NCBI GenBank assembly: GCA_029721515.1
Contig: CM056567.1
Coordinates: 2,325,007 to 2,389,006, forward strand
From: Synanceia verrucosa
Taxonomy: Eukaryota > Chordata > Actinopteri > Perciformes > Synanceiidae
Length of the DNA: 64,000 bases
Direction: 5' to 3'
The position numbers were made by a program, and so were the translations under genes. Under the pieces are notes generated by a model, which made no database searches, was not told where the DNA came from, and saw nothing but the letters and a program-made list of their open reading frames with translations. Positions 12,501 to 25,500 of the stretch are shown piece after piece. The stretch's first letter is position 1; each line of letters starts with the position of its first letter.

Positions 12501-13681
12501 CTTCCTCAAATCCTTCTTTTTACTCAAGATCGTTCCTTTTCTTTGGCCTCTAAGTTCATATCACCTTTTTCTGTCTTAAGGAGGATTCAGAGCCTCACCA
12601 CTGTGACCATGGGGGGGTTTTAGAGATGTACCAACAGGAGAAGAAGCAAAGAGACAAGTCACAGTCGGTACTGAGAGTAGACCTGGTGAGAAGCTGCACA
12701 GATTAGTGCAGAAATGCTTTGGTAATATATTTTCTATCAACAACAGGACTTGGTAGTGAATGGTAAATGAAAAGTGCTCATTTCAGGTTGGCCATGCAGA
12801 CGATGAGAAATCCCTTTCAGAGCCCACACAGCTCAGCAGAGGTGAGTAAAGTCTTACATCACTGCATCCTGCCAGCAGAAGACTTGCTCTGTGTTTAGCC
12901 GTGCTGCAGTCATATGCAGACTTTCATGGTCCCCAAAGGACGAACCGATCTGATGCTTTGGTTAAAGATCAAATTGTCTTTGACTAAAGATCAATGAGCA
13001 TCACGTTGGCTGCTCCTCCTCTAACTTCTGGAACTTCTGCCCCCACAGAGAAGCGCCTGCTGCCTTACATGATAACTATCGGTGACGGCATCCACAACTT
13101 CGCAGACGGCCTGGCGATGGGAGCAGCGTTCTCCCTGTCGTGGCGGTCCGGCCTGGCCACGTCACTAGCTGTGCTCTGCCATGAACTTCCTCATGAACTG
13201 GGTAAAGAACGCACATGGAGGACCGGCACGGTCTGCTTCCGTCATCACAGATTCCTTAAAGTGACCTCTCATTTTCCCTTCCAGGTGATTTCGCCATTTT
13301 GCTCCACAGCGGCATCTCCGTCCGCCGGGCGCTGCTGTTGAACGTCGGCAGTGCCATGACCTCGTTCGTGGGCATGTACGTCGGCCTGTCCGTCGCCACC
13401 GACCTCGCCACCAAGCAGTGGATAGCCGCCATCACGGCAGGCCTCTTCCTGTATGTGGGTCTGGCTGACATGGTGAGCATCCGTCTCTACTATACAAGAA
13501 AGGCATCATCATCATCATCATCGTCATCATCATGTCCTCTTCCTCCCTGCAGCTACCCACCATGGTCCACATCAGCAACAAGAGACCGTGGCTCATGTTT
13601 GTGCTGCAGAACGTTGGCCTCCTGACCGGCTGGGGCGTCCTGCTGCTGCTCTCACTTTACGAGGAGAGAATCAGCTTTTAA
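9528..13681 (+). CDS. slc39a4: Zinc transporter ZIP4 (SLC39A4)
   Basis: A ZIP-family importer that moves zinc into the cytoplasm, in mammals at the apical membrane of enterocytes. Twelve coding exons are predicted: 9528-9725, 10227-10544, 10871-11072, 11339-11490, 11572-11749, 11874-12046, 12132-12311, 12581-12685, 12787-12841, 13049-13201, 13285-13472 and 13553-13681, giving 676 residues (human about 647). Visible features are a signal peptide (residues 1-20), a large ectodomain with a His/Asp-rich stretch (GHDHDHDHP) and the PAL motif (SPALVQQ), a cytosolic His loop between TM3 and TM4 (HQHHHE), the metal motif HNFAD at 536-540 and HELPHE at 565-570, and the C-terminal LLLLSLYEERISF shared with human ZIP4. 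ZIP12 is the closest alternative, but convergent recql4 next door supports ZIP4. Exon 5 follows an 81-nt intron that keeps the frame open if retained. Confidence 0.95.
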
Positions 13682-13826
13682 AAGACAAATTTTAGCAGGT
13701 CAGGGTTTCTAGTCTTTGGACAACAGCCGCGGGGACATGACTCAATGTTCACGGCCATAACTCATAAATGAAAAAGTTTAAAGGTCCCACATAGTTTAAA
13801 AAAAAAAAAAAGAGTGACCTTTATAT

Positions 13827-13832
13827 AATAAA
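13827..13832 (+). terminator. Poly(A) signal for slc39a4
   Basis: AATAAA lies about 146 bases past the slc39a4 stop. A second, weaker ATTAAA occurs at about 14073, so alternative 3' ends are possible. Confidence 0.4.
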
Positions 13833-14728
13833 ACACTGAGAAATGCTGAGAAAGAATCGAAACGTCACGGTACTTGACGCTCGAAATGTTCCCTGTTAAT
13901 TTCCTGTTAGCAGCTGACAGGAAGTGAACACGGACCCAAGCTGTAAATTATGAGTGTTTTGTATTTCCTAAACTACAAATTACACCACATCAACTATAAC
14001 GGTAAATGTACACAAAAAAAAGTGTTCATATACTGTATGTTAGTATAGTTTGTATTCTGCCTTGTTTGGGAAATTAAAACCTGAAATTAAGACTTGTTGA
14101 TGCATCTGGGAACTTTTTGTTTGTTAGTTTTTCAGGCTGGACAGCTGTGCTGAATGTAATCTGGAATCTGTGTGAACGAAGCGAGAGGGGCAGTGGAAAC
14201 TGGACTCTTATCAGCTTTATCTGCTCGACTCGCAGGTTAGGTGGACGTCTTTGTGAGGGACAGAGTCCGCTGACAACTCATCACCCATGACTGGAAAAAC
14301 GACCCTTTTAATGACAACATTTAGGTTCCTTACTGATCATTTAACAATGTGATTACATCCCTGAAGTCTAACAAAAGCCTCCATCATTCTGAGCTTCTAC
14401 TGTACATTTATGAGCTGCTGGGGTCAAATAAATTACTCTCGTAATAAAACACTTAAATTACCTTTAAAACTGGACCTTTGAGCTTCTCGTAAATCATCCT
14501 GCATAATGCATCTTTTGGCTTAACGCGGAGTTTCACAATTTGGTGAAGACATTTATGGAGCAGCATGACCTCTGGACTCTGTCGGCCTCACATCTTAAAA
14601 CTTCCTATTTTTACGTACATATGCTGATGTCAGCGCTCCACAAACACACTTTGGTCCAAACTGAAATATGACATATTCATTTCATGGAGAGTTTGGACCA
14701 ATCCAGCACTTTGGTTTAAGACCACGAC

Positions 14729-15264
14729 CAGGGGCGTCACTAGGTTTTAAGGACGGGCAGGGACCTTAGCCCCTACAGATGAGGCTAATTTGGCTATATA
14801 TTGTGTGTGTTCATATAAAGTGGCGTGCATAGACTTTTTGAAGGGCAGGGGCACAAAGAAAAAAAAAAAGCGCACCTGCACAGCGAGTTTTTGCCACTTA
14901 CTTTTTTTTAAACCTCCTAAGGGGGCACTTAAGTGCATGTTTTTGCCTCCCAAGAGAGCACTTGATCATGTTTTAACTAGCCAAGAGGGCAGTTTAGTGT
15001 GTTTTGCCAAACTGGGGGGCACTTAAGTGGATGTGTTTGCCTCCAAAAGAGGGCATTTTAGCACACATTTTTCAACAAGCTGGGGTTGACCTTATTTAAG
15101 TGATCTATGAATTAGGCAATGTTATTCTTTCTTCTTTCTTTAAAGTCATATTCTCATCACTTTATATTGAATTTTGTCAGTATTTTTTTTTGTTGCAAAA
15201 AACAATAGCAAATTATTTAGGGGGGTGCTTCAGCCCCACAAAAAAAGGCCTAATGATGGCACTG
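14729..15264. mobile_element. Non-autonomous hAT-type element with 8-bp TSD
   Basis: The element is flanked by perfect 8-bp direct repeats ACCACGAC (14721-14728 and 15265-15272). Its ends are imperfect inverted repeats: CAGGGGCGTCACTAGG on the left and, read inward from the right, CAGTGCCATCATTAGG (12 of 16 match). An 8-bp duplication with CAG-type ends is characteristic of hAT transposons. The 536-bp interior has no transposase, so it would have needed one in trans. Inside, four or five diverged units of about 45 bp with GGGCACTTAAGTG and AGAGGGCA blocks form a tandem-like core (about 14915-15070). Confidence 0.88.
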
Positions 15265-16417
15265 ACCACGACTAAAGAAATTCTCAGTTGACAAACCCGT
15301 CATCATGTTTTAGATGTTTCCTTGAATTATCAGAAGCTCCGTAACGATCCATTCATCTACATCTATATGTGCTCATCAGGCAGATTTCTTCACACTTTAT
15401 GGCGTGTTGTTTGAGTCACAGCAGATACGTAAATGCCAGAGTCCAAAGAAGGAGGAAGAGCTGCTGCTCCTCTTCCTGGACATTAGCTTGGCTTTAATTT
15501 GCCTCAGTATAAAAAGAGCTTTGTTTTTAAGCGTCTAGATTGATCTGCATGAGGAAATGACCTCAAGAAGTCTGCAGGTTTGATTTTTCTCTCCCCTCCA
15601 CATAGTTCATAAGTGTCCTGGACTCTGGGACAGTTTATGAAAAACACTTCTTCCTGAGACTAACATGAGGAAATTGCACTGGTAAACGCTGCTCTCCACA
15701 GTAACGAGACAATTAAACCTCGTTTAAATATTTATGACTCACTTCTGCTGAAGTTCAGTGGAGAAATGACCTAATCAATACTCTGCTTCCTTATCAGCTG
15801 TTTGTTGAATCAGAAGAACTACTTCCTCATATCAGTCCACTTCTGGGTCAGATAAGACTTTTCCTCTGTGCCAGGAGCTCCCAGCATATTTTACTGGGAG
15901 CTACGAAAAACAACTTTCTTAATGAACATGACTCAGCTAAACTCCAACACATAAAAACACAGGATATCAGAAATGATTACACTGATTGTTTTTCCAATAA
16001 CTTTAGACTTTTGACTGGGTCACAGAAAAAGAAACACTCCACAGCGATCTAAATATTGAGATAATATAATACTAATAATATTAATGGTTGTCTGATCGTT
16101 GACGGTATCTTTGCCGAAACACCAGCTTTAAACAAGCTAAATACATACATACATATATACAGTATGTGTGTGTGTGTGTATGACATACGCATATATTCGC
16201 ACACACGTGTACGCACACACATCATGTTAAATACTTTTGATATACAGACTAGTGTATAAATCATCCAGTGAGTGTCTTTTTATGATTTTAGTCATACATG
16301 TGCAAATCTAGAAATTGATCGCTGTGATCACTGGCGCCCCCCTGAGGAGAAACACTGGTTTATATGAGAGATAAAATAAAAGTCAATGAAAGATCATGAT
16401 AGAAAAAATAGAACGTT

Positions 16418-16423
16418 TTTATT
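16418..16423 (-). terminator. Poly(A) signal for recql4
   Basis: AATAAA on the minus strand lies about 91 bases past the recql4 stop codon at 16514. Confidence 0.45.
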
Positions 16424-16513
16424 TAATTAGTCATATATGTATATTTTATGTAAAAACATAACAGATTTAATAATTCAGCACCATTGAAATAAAGTGAGAA
16501 ACCAAACCAGAGG

Positions 16514-19500
16514 TCACTTGAAGCAGAGGATCTCCTGTGTGGCCAGTCTGATGAGCTGGTTGAAGTCGAACTGGATGTATTTCCTCCAGTAGCGTCGGTC
16601 TCTGCCGTAGGTCTGAGCAGGATAACAAGGACTGCCTGGAAGACAGGTTGTTTTTCACCTTGACTGAGGCGGATAACTTAATGCATTTTACATCAGTTTA
16701 TGAATATTGTAGTATTTATATATTGTTTTAAATACAACACTGAAATGTGCTATAATGTATTACACTTTAAACAACCAACAATATCAATATCCATTATTCA
16801 AGCAAAATATGATTTAATTTCACTTAATTTTCATTTTTTTTTGTACTCTGTGCTGTTTGCATACATGTTTTAGTTTATTCTATTATATTTTGATATTATC
16901 TTTATTTCTCTTTAATTTGCATTTCTTTTATTATTAATATTTAGTTTTACACTGGCTTTGTTCCACTATTACTGCTCTTAAGTTGTATTTTATACCTCTT
17001 TGTTTTGTTTTACCTGCTGCTGCTGGAAATCTCCCCACTGTGGGATTAATAAATGTTAAAAAATTCATCTTATTAGATATTAGATAATATATTCAGGACA
17101 GACCATCTTATTAAAGGGGGTTTGTTGATGACTAAATAATGTTGTATGAATGTAAACTGACAGAATGTGATTTTTATATTCTTACAGCCTCACAGTTTAT
17201 CCATTGATGACAGCCTCTAGAGGTTAAGGGGTCACTTTAAAGAGGACTTTTTTTTTGTTTCGTTTTTTAAATGTCACATCTCTGTGTTTGTTTGCTCTCA
17301 CCGATGCCGTGCAGGATCCTAGCGACGGCTCTCCCGGAAAACTTCTCGTCACTTCGGTTGGAGAGAAAGCTTCTGATGTCCGCTCTGATCTGATTCTCCC
17401 AGTCCAACAGCTACAACACAAACCAGTGAACGACATCTGGAACATTCAAGACTCTAACTGAGCCCACAGCTGTTGCAAACCATCCCCTTTATTTTACCTT
17501 ATACTTGTCGAGCTCCTCGACGTCCAGCGACGGCTCCAGGCCTCGCTCTCTCCTCTTGTCGAAGTACTCGGCAAGAAGGTCCTTCAGCTGGAGGCTGCGA
17601 CTCTCGTTCAGATCGTCCAGACAGGAAGTCACACTCTGGAATGCAACACTGTGCACAGACAAAGTTAATGTAGACGAGCACACATGAATGATTCATCACT
17701 GAACTGGCGTCTGGAGACAATAAATGAAGCTAGAAACATCAGATAATAGATGATGATTTAAAAAGTGCTGCACAGGTGAATGAAGTGTACCTCTTGAAGG
17801 CCTTGAAGCAGGCGCTCAGCTGGTAGAGCTGTGTTCTCTCTTGGTTCTGCACTCGGTTGTGGAGGAACTCACAGACTCGGTCCATCTCCTCATCGCTGAG
17901 GTCGCCAAAGGAACGGAAGTAGAAAGACACACAGGATAATTCCACATGGACGCCGCTGCGACCACCAACTGGAAATACAAAGATTTAGGATTAGCCGTTG
18001 AGGATCTTTATTCATGTTCACTTTGTTTATACGCCGGTGTCAGTTCATAAATATATATCTGAAGACTATTGAAGCAGCATCAGGAGCCTGACAAACCAAC
18101 ATCCAACACAAAAAGTGAGAGTTTAAAATGTTATTTAGGTTCGTTCCCATACTGCTGCTCCACTGCAGCTGCCTGAGTCCTCTCTTCACAAGAGGGAGCT
18201 GCCATCCCATAGTGTCCGCAACCTCGACAACATCAAACTCCAGCTGATCACACGTCTCCACCCGCTCACCCGCCGTGCGCCTTCTGGCCAAAACCACGGC
18301 GATCGGAGGGCAACTGTGGAGCAAAATAAAATATCTTTAAATCAGTTTATATCAGGGAGGAGCATCATTTATGTCATACTAGCTTATCAGGAAGGAAGAA
18401 AGACTGGCATCATCATTTCCAAATGAGTTTCTTGACCTGGATGAGAACCCACAAGTCTCCCCTTTACAGACATGCCTCTTCATGATAATCACATGCAATT
18501 TGGGGCAAAAACATGCCGTTTTTTTGGGATGCACTATAAATGTGTACTTAAATATTTCTGCATACCAAGAACCCAAAACAGTCTAAAGTTAACAGTTAAG
18601 CTTAATAAATGGATTATTCCTCCACCCAGTGTCAGGTGCTTACCACCTCAGCCCTAAATTAACAGAATTACTGATTACCAGAATATATTTTTTTTTATTT
18701 TTGTCACTCTCAGTTGCAGAATCCTGAAGACATTTCGTACATTTTGGTGATTTTCTGGAGCTGTCTTGGTCCACCGTAGCAGCTGACTTTACACACGGAC
18801 AGCGTCGGGTGGAGAAGCTCGACAAAACGCTGAGGATGCAGCTCCAGGTAGCAGAGCAGCGTTTCTACACCTGAAACAGAGACAGGATGTTAAACAGGTG
18901 TTTTACTCGCATCATCAACCCGTCATGTGATTTCAAACCAACCCTCTTCTGTGATGTCCAGAGCCTCCACAGTTTCTTGGATGGGAATTGCTCTCTCATG
19001 TGTGTGACACACCCGCTCTCTGGGCCAATCACTGCCCTCCCCTTCCTGGTTCTTCAGCCAATCACTGGCTCTGTTCGCCTCCACGTCTCCTGTGTGCTCC
19101 TCCTCTTCCTTTCCTTTATCTCTATTGTCTTTGAGGGGTTGTTCGGCTGCATCGGTGAGCGACTCCTTACAGTGGGGAAAAAAAAAAATTACATATAATA
19201 ACTTTGTAAAATGTGTCCTCACTAAAAAAAATATTCAATTTCCTGATTTTCTGCAGTTTTAACTGCATTGTTTGTCTTGTAACAAATTCAGTTTATATAT
19301 ATAAATATATATATGGGAAAGAATAAAAAGACCATATTAATTTCTGTTTATTTACCCGTGCAGTAGTCGGGGGGTTCAGGCTCTCCTGATCACACACATC
19401 CATCATTTCCAGCAGCTCCGAGTCGTCGACATCCTTCACACAAAGAGCTTGGTGATTTTTCTTTCAGTGCTCTTAAAACTGTATTTATTCCTTCCACAGT

Positions 19501-22500
19501 CAAAAACTCACCTGCATAAACTCCTGCTGTTTCTGCTGGATCTGTTTACATTTGCACGGAGGGAAAGCCTTCTGGACCAGCTTCTTTACGGTGTAGTAGT
19601 CCACTGTGTCCGCATAGATGTGACGGCGGAGCTCATGGAGGTCTCCGCCCTGAAGACACAAATACCTTGCTGCTGTAACAATGCAAATTTGTGGGCCTAA
19701 CGAAGGATTGTCTTATCTTAAATTAATTCATTCTTCAAAAATATACAGTGACAGCAGCACCAGGAGGACCACTAGCTGGTTCTAGTCTTACCTCAGGGTC
19801 CAGAAAGAGGTGACAGTGCGCTGGCTCTCCGTCTCTCCCTGCCCTCCCAATCTCCTGGACGTAGCTCTCAAAGCTCTGGAAGCACAGCAGAGACCAATAA
19901 AACCATCAGCACCAGTAAAGGAACGAGGCTTCAGGTTCAGCCTCAAAGTCCTTTATTCTTATATGCACAAACAAGTAGCAAAGCAGCTGTTGGAAATGAG
20001 TTATGATATCTTAGACTCTCTACATGTTGAATCCAAAAGAAAAGAAAATACTCAAGTCAGGGAGAACATGAGTTTAATTGAAGCACAGGGTTTAAGTTTG
20101 GGTTTAAGATCAAATGGAGTCTATGTGACAAAGTACCTTTTGTATTTATTTCCATTATCAACTGTTAAAATTAGAATTTTCACCAACAAAATATGGAAAT
20201 GTGAGCTAGCAAAGCATGATGAAGATTTTATTTTGCACTGAATCATGTCATCAAACATGCTTTTATCTCAGTGAGACCCACTTTAGGCATGTTGTAGTGG
20301 ATGATGCCGCGGACGTCAGATTTATCGAGGCCCATGCCAAACGCCACAGTGGCCACCACGATGCGGAGCTCCCCGCACATGAAGTTGTTCTGGACGCGAC
20401 GGCGCTCTGCCCCTGACAAGCCGGCGTGGTACGTCTCCGCCTGCCACTTCAGAGGTTTACGAATCTTCTTCCTGGCTAAATGTGAACACAGCAAACAGAG
20501 TCAGAGAGAGAGAAATACGAAATCTGGCATGTCTGATGTGGTCGTTTCTATCACATTTCTCATGTTTAACTCTTTGAGTGCCGTTGACGTATTTTAACAT
20601 CAAAGTGTTTTTTAGGCAGCGGGTCGCCGATTGCCATCTCCTGCAGCCTGTGAGTAATTTTGGGGCTTCTGGGAGATGTAGTCGGAGCATAAAGAGACAG
20701 TATACACCACAGAGATCAAAACAGGAAATGGAGACGATCGAGATTAGAGAGCAAAACAAACAGAATCTGGACAAAAAGTGGTGATAAGTGTCCTCTACTC
20801 TACCTCTGATAAAACAAGAACGAACAAGGTAAAAACAAACATTTTTTTCATGATGAAATAGAGAGTCTCTTCTTTCATTTGAGCTATTCAGTGTTTTCAG
20901 AGACATAGTACTAAATATTCTGTGGGTCTAGAAATATGACTGAAAATGGGCAAAAACGCTGGAACAAGACACTTTCTGTTTGCGAAAACAGCTGGCACTC
21001 AGAGTTAATCAGTCAGAAATGTGGATTATTCTGCCCTTACCCAGCTCTTTCTTCCTCTGTCCTGCAGGGTTTTGTTGTGTCTGACTGTTTTGCTGCTTCT
21101 CTTTCAGCAGCACCCCCTGCAGGCAGGTCCTGAGCAGCGCTGCCACTCGACTGGTCTCCTCCCTCCTGGTGCAGTAGACGATGATGGAGTCCAGACACCC
21201 AAAACGATCTCCTTTCAACAAGGACACTAAAGCCTGAATAGATAGAGACAGGAGGCACAGCAGTGACAATTCATATTCAGACTCACTTAAATTTAATTTG
21301 CCTCCCACAGAGAAACCACACCACACCTGATCTTTTTCCCTGTCCATGGACACGGACAGATGGAGGTTCGGAGGAACCGCTGCAGATCGGACGGCGATGC
21401 CGTCTCTATCGGTGATGTCCAGATGTCGAGCGATGTCCAGGGCGGTGGACAGCGTGGCCGTGGCTGTGAGTCCCAGCAAGCACTGCACTCCCAAACGCTC
21501 CCTCAGTACCTGCAAACACACACGCTTATATATTTATATTTAACATATGTAAAAATAGAAAAGTCCTTTAATAACAACAATAATTAAATATATCATTTTG
21601 ATCAAAGAGCATGCACTGGTGGATTAATCAATACAGAAACAATATTTTGGTGATCAGCAATACTGTTAATTTAGTTACTAGTGGTGGTCTAATAAATTTG
21701 TTTAGCAGTGTATATGTTAATATCCAATATTGGTTTCAAACTTTTAAATCTAATTTTAGAGACAATGGGTGTCTGAGCTAGGGAAAGATCTTTGCTCTTT
21801 ACACTAAAAGGTTAGAAATGAGCTGAAATTGTCTTTTTAGTCTCTGCACCTCAATTATTGTTGGTTTGTCTGCTGAACCTTTAAATTACTAAATTAACTG
21901 CCAACCCTTTTGGTTTTTTTAGGAAAAAAAACTGATTGCAGCTTCTTTATGTGAATATTTCCTGGATTCTTCTGTGATAATAAGCTGAACATCTTTGAGA
22001 TGTTTGAGGACACATCAACATTTTCTGCACCAAACAACTGATCAATTAATGGAGAAAAAAAATGATTGACAGGTGAAAGTAATTGTTAGTTGCAATGTGA
22101 AATCACTGAACCCACCTTACAGAGCCTCAAGTAGCAGGGTCTAAAGTTGTGCGACCACTCTGAGACACAGTGAGCTTCATCGATGCAGGCGAAAGCCACC
22201 GGGGGAAGGTCCTGGGCCGAGGGAAGACACCCCGAACCTGAACCTCCTCCTCCAACCAGAGCCTCCGGGGAGAGGAGCAGCACACACACCTGGCCTGCCT
22301 TCACCTGGACGAACATTCGATGGTTCCAGGTTAGATTTCAGGATTTCTTACATTTAACATTTCAAGTTACCTTTTCTATGGCGGCTTCTCTCTGTTTCAT
22401 CGTCATGTTGGAGTGGATGCAGGCTGCCTTCAGATTGGCTGGCAGACCAGACAGCTGCACACAAACACACACAAGGTTCAAAGTGAGAGCTCTACCTTTC

Positions 22501-25500
22501 AATTATGATTAGAAATGACAAAACGTTCTGTATGTGTAAAATGTTTTCAGTCCAAGGTTGTCAAATGTTTTTTCAGCATTTAATACAACAAGACGCAACA
22601 GACATCAAAGTGGTTTTTCAGCAGCATGCACAAGAGGGCGCTCTCCCACAGCCTGTGAGTAATTTTGGGGCTTCTGGGAGACGTAGTCAGAGCATAAAGA
22701 GACGGTATACACCACAGAGATCAAAACAGGAAGTGGAGATGATCGAGATTTTCAGAGACAGTACACAATATTCTGGGTCTTGAAATATGACTCAAAATTG
22801 GCAAAAACTGTGGAACAAGGCACTGTCTGTTAATTACGATGTAAACTCATTTGCAGCAGCGATGATGTAATAAGAAATATTGTAAGAAAGTATGTAAGAA
22901 AGACACTTTCTGTTCTTGTCCAATGTTCACGGCGTTCAGAGTCATTTTCAGCGTAAAAACACTGTAACTTTAAGTCAAACTAAGTGGTTTTGTCTTGAAT
23001 GTAACTCGACAGAAGAGTGAAGTCAAAGTGATGAGACACTGTGCTGTTACTGTAACGTGTTGGGACGAGATGCGTGGGGGTTATGAGGTCACTACCTGGT
23101 CGTCCATCAGCGAGACGAGAGGTGAAATCACCAAAGTGACGCTCTTTGATCGCTTAGCGTACAGGTAGGCTGGAAGCTGGTAGCACAGCGATTTACCCAT
23201 TCCTGTTGATAACACAACGAGGGTAGAGAGGCCTGGAGGACAAAGAGGGACAGACATGAGTGTGATAAAGTATAAATGTACAGCTATGTGTGTGTGTGTG
23301 TGTGTGTGCGTGTGTGCATACCGGACAGGATCCTCATGATGGCTTCCTCTTGTCCCGCTCTGAAGGATTGGTAGCCCAACTCTCTCAGAGCTGCGAACAC
23401 TTCATCAGGAGTTTCTAAACAGACACACATTCCCACAAATAAATTGGTGCATCTGCAGCATGTCCTGATGTATTAAAGCATGCAGGCTATTCAGTGTTTA
23501 CCCAGGACCTTCCCGTCTTCTGTGAGAGGAAACAGCGGTTCTACTGGTGGAGGAGCAGCAGGACGCTCATAGTCGGGACGAATGACGTTAAGCAGTACGT
23601 CGTCTTTAAAGCCGCCCTCCACCTCCTTATCTGAGTCCTCTGGGATACAGACAGATGCCACTGGAACACACAAACAATAATAATAACTAATTATTTAGTG
23701 ACTTGCAACTTATTTAGTACGAAAGCAAGAAAGAAAATAAATCAAAATTTTCAGAGGTAGAGTAGAAGACCCTTTCACCAAAATCACCACTTTTTGTCCA
23801 GATTCTGTTTTGACCCGCTTCCTAAAAACCACTTAGACGTATTATTACATCGAGAGTTAAACTGTGCATTTTAAGATAAACTCAACCTTAATAACCAGTC
23901 AAAGTCACAAATTAAACTTTTTTCCATGCAAAATGTTGATGTAGGGATTCGTGTTGCATTAATGCTGTCATCATGAAATATTGGGGGAACTCCACATATT
24001 TACTACCACAAACAGCAAACCTGAAAAAATATAGAAATTAAATATTAAATCCACTATTTTAGTATTTATACAGCAGGAGAGAAAATGCAACGATCCACTG
24101 ATTCAACAATTCTCGACGCAACATGGAAATACCTGAATATATTTTGAAATTCTCCCTTTATATCTAATTTTTTTTAATTAAAAATGAAATGTCTGGAAAA
24201 GCTCAGAGATAAATATTTTTTTGCAAGTTGATACATGAGTGATTGTGTTTAATGGCTAATCTGATATCATATTGATCGCAAATTTCTGAACTGAAACAAA
24301 CTGAAGTTGTATCATGGCAGATTTTTGCCATGTCAGCAAACATTGCTCCGTACCCATTGGCTGCAGTGTGCCCGTCGCCCTAGCAACCTCCTCCAGGGTC
24401 GGCAGCTCAAAGGGTTCCTCCTCAGCCGGCTGGTCCTCGGGAACGGGAACAGGAGGAGCTGCGAAACAGAGAATAATATAATCAATGACAATTCAGAGGT
24501 GATAATTACTGTAGAGGACGACACGAGACAACAAGAAAAAAAATCCTGTAGCGTCCTGAATTTATTCACACTAGAACTACTTTTTTTATATCAAACTATA
24601 GAAGTGTACCGATGCAGTTTTTATTCTTTTCTTTCTGGAAATGACAGCGCACATAAAGATCATAACAGAAATTTAATTAATTCTTTAACTGAAATAAATT
24701 CTGAATAGAAACATCTATATATCTGATAAAGATGACCTGAAGGATTTACCAAAAAAATGGGAACATAGTTCATACTATAGTGATTTAATGTGTTTAATAA
24801 CACTGCTGCACAGTGACTGAGGAGATGAGCAAACTTAACATCTTACTGAAACTGATTTGACTGTGTCTCATTAGTTTTTTCTATTTTCTACCTCGTCCCT
24901 TGCAGTCCATGGCCCAGTGTCCGGTCCCTCCACACTTGTAGCAGGTGTCCCCCTGCCGGCTGAGCGCCCCTCTGAATCCACCCCTCCGCCCTCGGCCGAA
25001 AAAACCTCCACCTCCACCAAAACGTTCGCCTTTCAGCTGGAACTTCTGCATGTACATCTGAAACACACACAGCACAGTAACAAGGTGAAGCACGCTCTGG
25101 ATACAATGTAATTGCTGTGAGATTGGAACTTTGTTCTTCTTTTCTGAACCCTGAACTCGTCTTCTCCAGCATCCCTCACCGACTGATCAGACATGAAGTC
25201 CTTTTTATTTTTAATGTTTTTTTTTTCATATCAAGTCAGTTTTATAAGGCAAGTCCTTTTAAACTCATATATTTTCAGGATACGACAGCCTCTGTCCTGT
25301 ACAGTACAATCCTCTTATTTTACAGAGGAATAAAATGTTAGAAACAAAGAGCAACAGAGGAGGGATCCAAGTTCCAGGGAGGACAGATGTGCAATAGATA
25401 ATAGCTAAAAATATGCATAGAGACTCCAGAGGTATATGATGTCTATGAACGTACCTGTTTGCGCAGACCGGCGCCTCTGAGTGCGTATCCTTTCACATGA

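Larger units (their letters stand above)
13682..16513. other. Intergenic between convergent slc39a4 and recql4
   Basis: The first 150-400 bases are the likely slc39a4 3' UTR. A complete hAT-type element occupies 14729-15264. A short TACA/GT microsatellite lies near 16140-16220. The remaining sequence has no convincing coding potential, and the last 100 bases before 16514 are probably the recql4 3' UTR. Confidence 0.6.
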
